Positions 12,768-22,794 of a DNA stretch of 32,819 nucleotides are shown here, one piece after another. The first letter of the stretch is position 1, and every line of letters starts with the position of its first letter. The translations under genes and the position numbers were made by a program. The stretch is from the NCBI GenBank assembly GCA_008931825.1, contig QXVZ01018252.1, positions 1-32,819 of the forward strand, written 5' to 3'. The notes beneath the pieces were generated by a model. The model saw only the letters and a program-made list of their open reading frames with translations, was not told where the DNA came from and ran no database searches. This DNA is from Phallusia fumigata. Taxonomy: Eukaryota > Chordata > Ascidiacea > Phlebobranchia > Ascidiidae.

Positions 12768-12798
12768 GGGTATATCGTTTGACTTTCCTGTAGTATAC
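12658..12798 (-). CDS. ATP9B: 5'-most recognised ATP9 exon
   Basis: The acceptor TTTAATAAACAG is followed by G TAT ACT..., and the exon ends TCA AAG TG before GTAACA. The leftover TG joins the G of the next exon to give [11 protein letters not shown] then CCHSKTEAG, which parallels the Cys/Trp-rich stretch before the RTxxxG motif in vertebrate ATP9B. Before it lies an acidic Met-rich stretch ([10 protein letters not shown]). The first ATG in frame is at 12767-12765, giving MMSMGS... An upstream in-frame TGA lies before the acceptor. A tiny exon ATG ACA AG at 12875-12868 with a weak GTCAGG donor is an alternative start. If the animal is a tunicate, spliced-leader trans-splicing directly at this acceptor is also possible. 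Confidence 0.7.
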
Positions 12799-13683
12799 CT
12801 GTTTATTAAAAGGTAGGCTCAATTTGACTGAACAGGTAAATTTGCGCAAGGTTAACAAAAACCTGACCTTGTCATGTAAAATTAAATTGTAGCAATATTA
12901 ACCAGTAGTAATATTCTTTGACAAAAATTAAATCCAACTAACTATTTTAAAACATAAGAACCATTGGATTTCTTTGTGTGCCCAATCCCATCACAAAATT
13001 GTAGCACAGCAACTTTACAATATGCCATAATCAGATATGCTACAGTTTTAATAGTACCATGGAAAGCGTAGAAGAGCTGTATCTAGGTAATACTTCCAGA
13101 GAATCATTTGAGAAAAATGAAAGGCTCTGGCTAGGTACATGCACACAACTAGGGGGTAGGTTTGTTGGCATGCCAGGTCCTATTCGATCTGCATCTATGT
13201 GTACAATGTGCCCGATTACTTCTGCTATAACTGCTTTCATGCAACACTGACACGTATTTACTTGTAACCAAACTGTGGATAAACCTCATGTAACACGCCG
13301 AGCGATTGAAAACCTGTTTAAGTGTACTTTAAAGTATATCTGTTACAAAAGAATGCCTTGTTTTTTCAGCATTTTTATATTGGTAGTTCAGTGCCTACGC
13401 CCCTTAATTTCCACTAGTCTTGCCACTTACATTTTTAAAGGTGAGTACTTCACATGCTCAGTGGAAAGCAGAGGATTACGAAGTCTGTCCATTGCGTTTC
13501 ACAAATCAATTGATTTACAGTAATAATTAAAATTTTATAATTGCAGAACTACAAAATATCCAAAGGTCACGGCACACAATATGTTTTATTTCGGTGGATA
13601 TTCATGGATACAAGTACTATACTAGTTAGCTTACACCTTAGGTTCAGCCACAGACCAGAAAGAATCCTGGCTAAAATTCTAGC
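12799..13683. other. Upstream region of ATP9, no secure gene
   Basis: Candidate promoter or 5' exon region for ATP9 on the minus strand. Both strands are open for about 190-200 nt around 13040-13250 (see findings), and a family D repeat is at 13325-13420. I cannot identify a core promoter. Confidence 0.35.
13325..13420 (+). repeat. Family D repeat copy 2
   Basis: Second copy of the element at 11215-11310, sharing the GCATTTTT, TTGGTAGTTCA and GTGCCTAC order. It lies in the interval upstream of ATP9. Confidence 0.55.
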
Positions 13684-14347
13684 TATTTTTATTATTCAGC
13701 ATCGATAAAAAAATTCACCATGTACTACAACACCTGCGATGTTTTTCTGGTGTGCAACTGCCAGATACTATCCAACTTGATTCAAACTCACGTGAAACTG
13801 GCGCACATCGACAATCGACATATCTTTAAAAAACGTAAAGAGTTCGCAGCTGCAATTTTTACTTTTGACGCTGACCCAATCTAATATTCTACTATTTTCA
13901 ACAAATATTTTTTAGGGAAATTTTATAAACTATTATTTATCGATGTGAAGGTCATTTCGTTACCGGACTTCCTCAGACATACTCTCAAGAGAATGTTCAC
14001 AACATTTAAAATTGGCCCAATCACGATGTTCTACCAATAGGCCCAAATCACGATGATTTACATAGGATATACCTTATGATGTATATATCGTTTAAATAAC
14101 TCATTATCAAGCCAACATGGTAAACGTTTTATCAAAATGGTAGAAGTTTCTACATACTTGCGACATGACGCGCTGCGTACTGGGGAGTTTGCGCCGCGTT
14201 ATCATGGATTAATGGTATGTATTCGCCAAACTAATAAAATACACTATTGTCTTGCTGAATGGACTTTTTAATTCTACGAAACCCTTCTTCCAGCGTGTGG
14301 AGATTGCTATTAATCAGCAGCTCGAGTAGGTCCGCCACGGTGCACAA

Positions 14348-14575
14348 TGGTATCTTTCACTATAAGAGCTGAAGCTTGCAGCACACTCAAATCAGTCTGT
14401 GTATTTCTTATTGCGAGTAAAAAAATCGATTTCGCCAAAGAAATGGCATCATCAGTTCTAAACAATATTTAACATGTATAAATAATGTCATAGTATCAAA
14501 TTTAAAAAATCATAAAAGTATAAAATCCGAGCCACTATCACTACAACCTCAAAATGCACCTTTGGTATCTTTCAC
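14348..14575. mobile_element. 215 bp insertion in one copy, flanked by 13 bp direct repeats
   Basis: Copy 2 reads ...ACAATGGTATCTTTCACATTAC.... Copy 1 has the same left flank, then about 202 bases, then a second TGGTATCTTTCAC (14563-14575) before ATTAC. The 13 bp direct repeats (14348-14360 and 14563-14575) look like a target-site duplication, of a length typical of LINE-mobilised insertions. The insert starts TATAAGAGCTGAAGC and ends CAAAATGCACCTT. No poly(A) tail or B box is clear. Deletion between the repeats in the other allele is the alternative. Confidence 0.5.
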
Positions 14576-15279
14576 ATTACATTTAATAAAATAAACGACG
14601 AAAATCCCAATATTTATTGTGTGACAAGCAAACGACACATTTTGGCAGTGCAAAAACGGCTGATCCCCAAACCAGACACATGAAAAATGCACATTATGCT
14701 TTAAACAAAAAGTTTTTAGTGCATGATGTCAAATAACTTCAGTTGAACATGCAAGTGGTCACCGCTTCGAACAATACTTTGCCTTTCCTTCTTCGTTAAT
14801 TACACAGATGTGCTGAAAAGCATAAAATACAACAAAAATATTGGCTTTTTTCCAATTCAGTAAAGGTAGCTTCAACATGGTGTTCGGAAGGAGTATCTAT
14901 GTAGCACATATTGAGACAAATNTTTTTATTATTCAGCATCGATAAAAAAATTCACCATGTACTACAACACCTGCGATGTTTTTCTGGTGTGCAACTGCCA
15001 GATACTATCCAACTTGATTCAAACTCACGTGAAACTGGCGCACATCGACAATCGACATATCTTTAAAAAACGTAAAGAGTTCGCAGCTGCAATTTTTACT
15101 TTTGACGCTGACCCAATCTAATATTCTACTATTTTCAACAAATATTTTTTAGGGAAATTTTATAAACTATTATTTATCGATGTGAAGGTCATTTCGTTAC
15201 TGGACTTCCTCAGACATACTCTCAAGAGAATGTTCATAACATTTAAAATTGGCCCAATTGCAACCCGACAACCACAATC

Positions 15280-15337
15280 ATTTGGGCCTATTGGTAGAAC
15301 ATCACACAATCACGATGTTCTACCAATAGGCCCAAAT
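15280..15337. repeat. Perfect inverted repeat: 24 bp arms, 10 bp loop
   Basis: The left arm at 15280-15303 (starting ATTTGGGCCTATTGG) is the exact reverse complement of 15314-15337 (ending CCAATAGGCCCAAAT); the loop ACACAATCAC is at 15304-15313. The other copy of the segment, near 14010-14045, has only the right arm. It could be a palindromic insertion, a hairpin-forming site lost by replication slippage, or a cloning or assembly effect. Confidence 0.9.
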
Positions 15338-16088
15338 CACGATGATTTACATAGGGTATACCTTATGATGTATATATCGTTTAAATAACTCATTATCAAG
15401 CCAACATGGTAAACGTTTTATCAAAATGGTAGAAGTTTCTACATACTTGCAACATGACGCGCTGCGTACTGGGGAGTTCGCGCCGCGTTATCATGGATTA
15501 ATGGTATGTATTCGCCAAACTAATAAAATACACTATTGTCTTGCAGAACGGACTTTTTAATTCTACGAAACCCTTCTTCCAGCGTGTGGAGATTGCTATT
15601 AATCAACAGCTCGAGTAGGTCCGCCACGGTGCACAATGGTATCTTTCACATTACATTTAATAAAATAAACGACGAAAATCCCAATATTTATTGTGTGACA
15701 AGCAAACGACACATCTTGGCAGTGCAAAAAAGGCTGATCCCCAAACCAGACACATGAAAAATGCACATTATGCTTTAAACAAAAAGTTTTTAGTGCATGA
15801 TGTCAAATAACTTCAGTTGAACATGCAAGTGGTCACCGCTTCGAACAATACTTTGCCTTTCCTTCTTCGTTAATTACACAGATGTGCTGAAAAGCATAAA
15901 ATACAACAAAAATATTGGCTTTTTTCCAATTCAGTAAAGGTAGCTTCAACATGGTGTTCGGAAGGAGTATCTATGTAGCACATATTGAGACAAATGCCAA
16001 GTGCAAGGTTTTTTAAATGAACATTGTTACTACACTGACTTGACATAATAGCATCAAGTTGACAAAAATATAACTGAGGAATAAAAAA

Positions 16089-17512
16089 TTAACAGTGCTG
16101 CAGAAAAAAAATCATAGCTTATGCACTTTTTTTAATTGTAGCATTTACTATTTGCCAAGTTAAGTGCAAGCCATCTTTTAAATCACAAAAATGAAAAATT
16201 GTGGGTGTGGTCTTAAATAATGGTCTCTTCTTACATTTAGGTCCCGAAAATATTCATTGTAGTCCAATGCATATCCAATCAAAAACTTGTCGGGGATTTC
16301 AAATCCAATGTCTAAAAGGGAAACAGAAACTGTGAGTAATTTTAATACAGTGCAATGTAACAAGATATACCTACAATCAGGCCTGTAGCCACAGCTTAGT
16401 TTTGTTCGCTTTACCAACAAACTTGCTACTTTGACAGAGTGAGGATTGAACTTGTTTAATATACCAAGAAGTTTGGTCATAGTACGCCCTGTGTCAATAA
16501 TATCCTGCAAACAGATGTACAGCTTTTTTTCAAAAATATACATTACTGTTTATACATGCTTATTATTATTAGTGTGAAATTAAAATATGCCCAAAAGAAA
16601 ATATTGTGTCAAAATCAGGTTTAGGGTGAAGGAATAAATCCAAGAAGATGGCTTTTCTGTAACGTCACTACATAAGGTTTCCCACTTTAAAAATTAAACA
16701 AACTACCTCAACCACAAGCACATTTTTGCCAGTCAAATATGACAAATCATCTCCACCAATAACCTTCACATTTCCTGTTGACTGGTCATCCTGCAAGGAA
16801 ACGTTATAGATGAATAATTAACAACACTTGTCTGCATTATAAGACATACTGCATAGCTTTTGAGTCGAATAAAATCAATTGATAACTGGCATGATTTGTT
16901 GGAATTGGCATTAAGTTGTCTCAAGTAATGCAAAAGATCATTAAAAAACTGATATCCTCCTTTCAAAACACATAATGCAGCAGTAGGTTTTGATTGATCA
17001 AGACTTTCAAAAATATCTCTTGCAATGCGTTCAGTTCTGAAAACAAATTGGAAAATATACTTTTCAATACTACACTGTACTTGGTTAATTGTTCATACCT
17101 GTCTAAAACAAAACCCTTTGGTATGATGACACTTTCCAGATCCTGTTCGTAGTGTTTCGGAATGCAAAATTGACCAATTGGGTAGCCTGGAAAATCATCA
17201 GGTATCTACAAGTAGAATAAAACTGGCTAGTTTTTTTTCAAAAAACAAACAATGCAATGTGAAATTTATTTTTAAAATGCTGTTACAATCATTTTAAAAA
17301 TATAAGTAAACATAAATGAATGTTTGACATAGCAAATATGTTAGGTAGATTAATTAAAAGATGAATTTAAAATAACTTATAGATAGATCATAAAAAGTGG
17401 GGTAAATTAAAGCAGTGATCAGAAATTTGTTAGAAAGGCACACACTTGCACAAAGACAAAAATATTTAAAGATTTAGCACAATACCTTTACAAAAGATTG
17501 CATCATCTGCAT
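16089..17512 (-). CDS. HPRT1: Hypoxanthine-guanine phosphoribosyltransferase
   Basis: Purine salvage enzyme: transfers phosphoribosyl from PRPP to hypoxanthine or guanine, giving IMP or GMP, in the cytosol. Exons: 17512-17486, 17205-17099, 17036-16850, 16790-16707, 16504-16375, 16311-16235 and, tentatively, 16097-16089. The protein starts [18 protein letters not shown], the same N-terminal length as the human enzyme. Diagnostic stretches: [40 protein letters not shown], the PRPP-binding [23 protein letters not shown], and GFEIPDKF followed by [14 protein letters not shown]. Intron positions match human ones where I can recall them, including the last, after DLN. 204 residues are firm. The last exon is uncertain: the best acceptor (TTTTTTTTCTGCAG) leads to CAC TGT TAA, giving only His-Cys-stop where human has 15 residues. 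Confidence 0.95.
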
Positions 17513-18086
17513 AGAGGTAAATTCTCACTTCGCAAAATTTTGTAAAACAAACTTTCTGTGAGTACAAAACAGTTAGGAATCAGTCACTTTTTTATTTGGT
17601 TGTTATACATTAAAATTAATCAACTTTGAAGCCTACCACATACTTACACAACAGTTTGCACAACATGAATTACTAAAGTTGGTGGACTCAAAAAGAATTT
17701 ACCCCATGTTTGGTAAAACTTATCTCCCTGATCGCAATACTACTTGATAAACAAAAAAACAAACCACGTTGCTTTTTCTTTCTCCCGCCCCACACTCGCT
17801 CAATAGAGTTCTGCGCACCAGGCACCACATGTTGTTGATGGAATTTACGTTTTCTATGTGGTCAAGTTATTTTTACGAAATGGTCGAAACCCAATGGGAC
17901 AACCGGAAATGAATGAAAAGTTAGTGGGTATGGAATGGGGGCAGAGGGTACGGATTGGGACTATCTGAACGAAATACATGTAACAAATGTTCGAAATGCG
18001 ACCGTCGAAAGGAAGTGGGAATAGACAAATGGACACCATCTTCCAAATCAGTATTGCAAGTTAACAAAATAGAAAGGTAGCTTCAG
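17513..18086. promoter_or_regulatory. Upstream region of HPRT
   Basis: Region just upstream of the HPRT start codon. It includes a locally GC-richer stretch near 17780-17830 (CCCGCCCCACACTCGC). HPRT would be transcribed leftward, so the promoter is expected here by position only. I can identify no defined element. Confidence 0.3.
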
Positions 18087-18196
18087 ATGCCGAGCAAAAA
18101 TGTTGTGTCTTACGATGGTAGAGAAGTTTTACCAATTTCTTTACCGGAGATAACACGCTTTCGGATTCCAAATCAACAACTGGCTCAAGACAAATT
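18087..18196 (+). CDS. Candidate first exon of an unrecognised gene
   Basis: ATG at 18087 opens a frame (MPSKNVVSYDGREVLPIS, then LPEITRFRIPNQQLAQDK) ending at a good donor, TT|GTGAGG, at 18196/18197; without splicing it stops at TGA 18198-18200. It lies in a GC-richer patch, divergent to HPRT. The exon ends in phase 2, which matches the candidate exon at 22061-22150. I do not recognise the protein. It is too short to be sure, and a spurious ORF is possible. Confidence 0.3.
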
Positions 18197-18379
18197 GTGA
18201 GGGGAAGGAGACGCAACCACGCTTTAATGCTCACAATGAGTCCACCATCGAACTACCTGCCTGATTGCAGTTCCGTTAGATCATAGCTTATTTGATTTTC
18301 TTTCGAGTTTTTGCAGTTTGTGACTTTAATTTAAATCAACCGATCAGGTTCCACTAGGTTGCCGCTTGTTGCTTATAAG

Positions 18380-18475
18380 GAAACACAATAAGCGACTGAG
18401 TCAGGTTCGGAACCCACAACCTGCTTTAGCGAGTACAAGGCAGTTACCCCTCGGCCGTCTATGTGTGCTGGCCAC
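18380..18475 (-). mobile_element. tRNA-like head of a SINE
   Basis: Read on the minus strand, GGCCGAGGGGTAACTGCC (an A-box and D-arm-like sequence as in tRNA-Ser/Leu) is followed about 35 nt later by GGGTTCCGAACC (B-box-like), the arrangement of a pol III promoter in a tRNA-derived SINE. The stem pairing needed for an intact tRNA is not evident, so I call it SINE-like. The boundaries of the element and its tail are unclear. Confidence 0.4.
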
Positions 18476-18593
18476 CATTATTGCACAACAGGTCGTAATC
18501 TGACATTGCCCTAACTGACTTTGAGATTTTTCATTTAATAACTTTGGGACTTTAATGCCTATATATGCGCACCACGTACCTCGTTGTGAAGGG

Positions 18594-18690
18594 CGCGTAC
18601 CGATAACGCCATCCATTGTCAAAGACAGGGCGTACCGTACCAATTAACGTACCGTACCTTGTGATGATTTTTACTGCGTACCGTACCGGA
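18594..18690. repeat. Short repeats of CGTACCGTACC
   Basis: CGTACCGTACC occurs three times (about 18631, 18650, 18676), with partial units nearby, in about 100 bp. The function is unknown. It lies just before the larger CGCATG array and may be a degenerate minisatellite. Confidence 0.6.
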
Positions 18691-18803
18691 CTGCTGTCAT
18701 TGCTTTCTATTTAAATACTCAGCTATCAATACCGGAAAATATTTTTGAGCTAATAACCAATATTGTGACAAACGAAATATAAGCGCGTTTGAAATACAAA
18801 GTA

Positions 18804-19018
18804 TCGCATGTGTCGCATGTGTCCCATGTATCGCATGTACCCGTGTGCCGCATGTACCACATGTACCCGCATAACGCATGTAGCACATCTACCCATGTAC
18901 CCGTCACCATATTGGTGCATACGTTGTACGGGCACATGCCCTACATGCAGTATATGGGTACATGCGTTATACGGGTGCATGCGCTTCATGCGGTATATGG
19001 GTGCATGCGTTAAGCGGG
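18804..19018. repeat. Inverted minisatellite of CGCATGTACC-like units (long hairpin)
   Basis: The left arm (18804-18904) is built of tandem units such as CGCATGTGT, CGCATGTACCC and ATAACGCATGTA. The right arm (18918-19018) is built of the complement (GGGTACATGCG, TTATACGGGTGCATGCG). The arms meet at CACCATATTGGTG (18905-18917), a perfect small palindrome. A transcript from either strand would fold into an imperfect hairpin of about 100 bp. Several overlapping ORFs on both strands arise only because the unit lacks stops. Confidence 0.8.
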
Positions 19019-19485
19019 ATTCACACCAGACACGGTTGCGGCTGGCGATGCGTAGCAGCTGCAGTTGTGCGCGGATTTTCCTAGAAATGCATATGAAGTC
19101 AAATTCCTACAGCTCCCAAGTGTCCGATGTTGCCTCGGTACCGTTTTTTTTACAAGTTTTATGTTTTATTTGACACATTTGATAAACAGAACAAATCATT
19201 TTCTCGCTTGGAGCATACTCTGCTTTCGTGTTTCTGTTGTATGTTTTTACCATATTTTCTATGACCTGAAACTATTGTGAGCATACGATATAAAACAGAT
19301 ATTTCCGACCGGAGATACTTCGATCAACATGTCCGGCGTATCTCCAGACTCGTGGTGACACATAAAAGCAAAAACATTGCCGCCTGGTCATATCCTGCTC
19401 AAAATCAACGTGTGCTTAGTAATATGTTGTTTCTAAACTACGATTTCCACAACAAAAGAGTTAATTTCGGCTAGTTGCAANCCAT

Positions 19486-19928
19486 GATATAGTTAAAATC
19501 TTAATCGAAATTATAATACATTTGCTGGTCTATACATATGAACATGCATGTTTATCCTGACATGCAACACTGTGATTGCTTAGCACTTTTTAGATATTTT
19601 TGCGCAAAACTGCTTACAACATATTTTTGTGCCAACAGGTGATTCAGTTGTTAATGTCTTAAAATTGTTTTTTAAAAATCATGTTGACAAGGCACCTTCA
19701 GTTTGGNATCTAGTTAAAATCTTAATCGAAATTATATTACATTTGCTGGTCTTTACATATGAACATGCTTGTTTATCCTGACATGCAACACTGTGATTGC
19801 TTAGCACTTTTTAGATATTTTTGCGCAAAACTGATTACAACATATTTTTGTGCCAACAGGTGATTCGGTTGTTAATGTCTTAAAATTGTTTTTTTAAAAT
19901 CATGTTGACAAGGCACCTTCAGTTTGGA
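19486..19928. repeat. Tandem duplicate across N19707
   Basis: 19486-19706 and 19708-19928 are the same sequence with a few substitutions (AATTATAATACATTTG against AATTATATTACATTTG). Another single N at 19481 precedes the first copy. This is an assembly or allelic duplicate in the HPRT-MAST interval, with no gene seen in it. Confidence 0.85.
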
Positions 19929-20342
19929 TTCAATTTCAATGTGTAGTCTTGGACAAATAGAAGAAACTGTCACCAAGATTTATCATACATGACCATTTCA
20001 TATGGCTGGTAACTCTCAATTATATATATTTCCTAATTTATTTTGTGTAAAGTATGCTTTTCATAAGTTTGAAACTTAAGGTGTGCATGGTGCACCTCTC
20101 GCAAGTCCAAAACTGCAGGTCTGCAAGTGAACTTGAGACATAAAGACTTATATTGCATGATGTTACAAAAAAATTTGTTTGAATTCTGGAATATATTCTT
20201 GGTTCATTTGACATTTTTATTTTGAATGTACATACACCCTTCTTACGTAGTTACCAATTAAAAATTACATGTGCTGTTTTTTGAGAAATACCTATTTTTT
20301 CCAAGTGAGACTTAACAAGCTCTGCCACATCTTTTTTGCCAG

Positions 20343-20460
20343 TGGTTTCCAACCTTTTTCAGCTCACAGCCCACTTTTAAAGACCATTTGTTTTGGCAGA
20401 CCACTATGATATATATTGCGAAAACTGACAATGAAATATGAACTAAGACTTAAATTCTAA
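20343..20460 (+). mobile_element. hAT-like transposon end (remnant)
   Basis: CAGTGGTTTCCAACCTTTTT followed by CAGCTCACAGCCCAC is the typical start of non-autonomous hAT elements in many animal genomes. I cannot find a matching inverted end downstream, so it is truncated or diverged. Confidence 0.45.
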
Positions 20461-21369
20461 ACCAGTCAGCTAAACAAGAACAGTTGTGACATTACAATTG
20501 ACTCTTAGAGTAGGCAACTCATAACATTCAAGTGTAAGGTGCTGTCACACAAATTGTGGACTTCGCAACTGACTTACCAATCTATCCTTGATTGGGTAAA
20601 GGTATGAACACATGAAATCAGTTCATCGAAACACATTTGTATTGATCATATTTTGCTGACTGACCCATTTAATTGGGTAAGCTGTGTCACAGTCCATTTG
20701 TAAAGAGGCCATATGGGTTATGTGTAAGGCTATTTTTAAGTAAACATGCTGGACGAAGCATAGAAATCAGTGAGGTAATACTGGGTGTTGGGTGCCCATT
20801 CATTTTTTAAAAGTCTTCACAACAAAATCAATGATGCAAAAGCTCGTTAAACATGGCTGTGGCAAATGTAGGCTGTATTGGTTGGGACATGTATATATGT
20901 ATATAATGGCATGGAGTTTGTATTTGTTGGTTTCATTTTGTGTTTATTGTATATTATACACAAATGTTAAATGAACACATTAAATTCTGTGTTGTTATAT
21001 CTCCACAATAAATCTTTACACTATATTTGATTCCCCCTTTAAAATTTTAACTCAACTTGTTTAATGGTTTAGTGTAATATGCATTGAGTGACTGTCAAAT
21101 ACACCACTTTCTATCAACAGCAAGATTTTGTTGTGGTGTGGTAATAGGTGATCATAATTCACTCCCAAATATCTGTCTGCCAGTTACCCAAAAAACAACT
21201 TCAAGTGCACACATGGTGCTCCAAATTGACAATACTGTACAAGCCCTTCCTTATCAAACTTATTGTGCGAATGTATAAGATAATTATCGTCCCCTTCCCA
21301 CACAGCCCCAAACATTTGATGAAACACTTACTGTTTTGCCCCACATGCAAAACAATATGACATAAAGGG

Positions 21370-21960
21370 AATGATTGACGAGTGCGCGACCCAAGCAGCA
21401 TGGCCATCAGTGGTTCGTATTCAACTGGTACTTATAAGGGCGTTTATTTGGGGTGTCCAGGCGGGTGTTTCGCTGACTAAAATTAAGCTGTAATTGTGCA
21501 GTGGTATCCCCAATGCATTCGCAATGTAGAAGAAAGTACTTCACAACAACTTCATTTATTCATTTTTATTATTAGTCCTGCTACTTTACTGCCATAGATC
21601 AATGTTATATAGTTGTATATATCCTAAACACAACACTTCCTAACACTTAAGGTTTAATTGACATGTTTTATGACAGTCACAACCCAAGGGGTGATATTAC
21701 ACCACTGTTTATGTAGAAGAGTCTTTTTCTCGGGCTACTTGGCAGTGATTCAGTTTGTGATGTCAAGCTGTGATTGCTTTGCAGCTGCTATATCATGCTG
21801 TTGAAGATAGTGCATTACCATAACTCCCTAAAATGCAGCTATTTACAGTAGTTCTCTACAGTACAGTAGCATGTAAGCTTATATTTGGTATTTCAAATAG
21901 CAAAACATTGTTGATGAATTTGTAGTGCATCCCTAAAAACGCGTTGAAAAATGTTGATTA
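21370..21960 (+). repeat. Dispersed repeat family B, copy 1
   Basis: Landmarks in order: GGGTGTTTCGCTGACTAAAA, TTAAGCTGTAATTGTGCAG, TTTTTATTATTAGTCCTGCT, ACTTTACTG, GTAAGCTTATATTTGGT. The same series is found at 30385-30880, with partial series at 22795-23115, 25460-25560 and, reversed, 11411-11480. It is non-coding in all copies. Confidence 0.65.
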
Positions 21961-22060
21961 AAGTTTGTAGTCGGGTGTGCTGTGATGAGTGTGAATATGG
22001 GGTTTAAATTATTCTTTTGATAAACTTTATGTGGTTAACTTTTTGATTTTTTTTTGTTAG

Positions 22061-22150
22061 AAAGCTTGTGATACAAAAGGATTGGAAAGATGCAGTTTGT
22101 AGAACTTCACTTTCTATTACTTCTACCATTCATGTAAAGAACCTTTCCAG
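22061..22150 (+). CDS. Candidate internal exon, unknown gene
   Basis: Bounded by a strong acceptor (long T tract then GTTAG at 22060) and a good donor (CCAG|GTATGT at 22150/22151). One frame is open across all 90 bases: KLVIQKDWKDAV then CRTSLSITSTIHVKN and LSR. The entry phase (one base before the first codon) fits the exit phase of 18087-18196. The exit phase 2 does not join in frame to the first MAST exon, so it is not an obvious MAST N-terminus. It may instead be a chance frame. Confidence 0.28.
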
Positions 22151-22794
22151 GTATGTTTCAAAACAACCAATAATTTTTTTTATTTACAGCATTAACTCTC
22201 AAATAACTGTTTTGGTATAACAGACACCATAACTTCACTAGAAGATGCATTCAAACACTGTCTTGGTGTAGAATGTTGGTTATCTAGAGATGTGTCTTTG
22301 AAACCAGTAAAAATATAATTTTAAAAGCTTGCATCACCCTTTCCCTTTTCCCCCTGGTTTGTTATGCACAAGGTTTTCTTTGCAATCGTGCAATAATCTT
22401 TTTTTAGTTTACATTTGCACTGGCTTGTATGTGTTTGGGTTTATACCACCTCAATTGTATTGACACAATTTCAACTTCATGTACCATTAGCATCAATTGG
22501 TGTCTATAAAGTACCAAAGCTTTAGTGTGTTCCATAAACTTTATTACCACTAACCATATGATGAGAGGTTGTATAGTGATTCAGTGTAAAATACACATGA
22601 TATGCTTATGCTAAACATGAGCACTATTTTCCAACCAAAATAGCATACAAGAATTTCATGCTTTGTGTTGGGGACAATTTCTGCCTCTGCTGCAAAGTCA
22701 GTGCCTGTAATTGAAAGATGAAAAAAATCGAACTTTAAATGGCTAATATTTGCATTAATAGATAAATGTTGTGATAGGGTAGTTGGCCAAAAAC

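Larger units (their letters stand above)
13684..15994. repeat. Intergenic segment present twice, joined by N14922
   Basis: 13684-14921 and 14923-15994 are near-identical copies. Substitutions are few (for example ACCGGACTTCC at about 13960 against ACTGGACTTCC at about 15200). Two structural differences exist: copy 1 has 215 extra bases (14361-14575), and copy 2 has an extra 50 or so bases that form the left arm of a palindrome (15280-15337). The first copy stops exactly at the N, so these are most simply two alleles placed in series. No gene is evident in either copy. Confidence 0.85.
19016..21350. other. Intergenic stretch without recognised gene
   Basis: Apart from the duplicate at 19486-19928 and a hAT-like end at about 20343, I find only short, unconvincing frames here (for example 19277-19474 and 20792-20974), with no supported splice sites or known motifs. 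Confidence 0.4.

Noticed and set aside
15900-15995. Minus-strand frame MCYIDTPSEHHVEA as a possible HPRT last exon
   Set aside because: No AG acceptor lies in the needed position upstream; similarity to the human HVCVIS tail is limited to two or three residues.
18380-18475. A functional tRNA gene
   Set aside because: A- and B-box-like sequences are present but acceptor and anticodon stems do not pair convincingly; SINE head is the better reading.
18697-19173. Five overlapping ORFs on both strands with Cys/His/Thr/Met periodicity
   Set aside because: All are translations of the inverted CGCATGTACC array; openness in several frames on both strands reflects the repeat unit, not coding.
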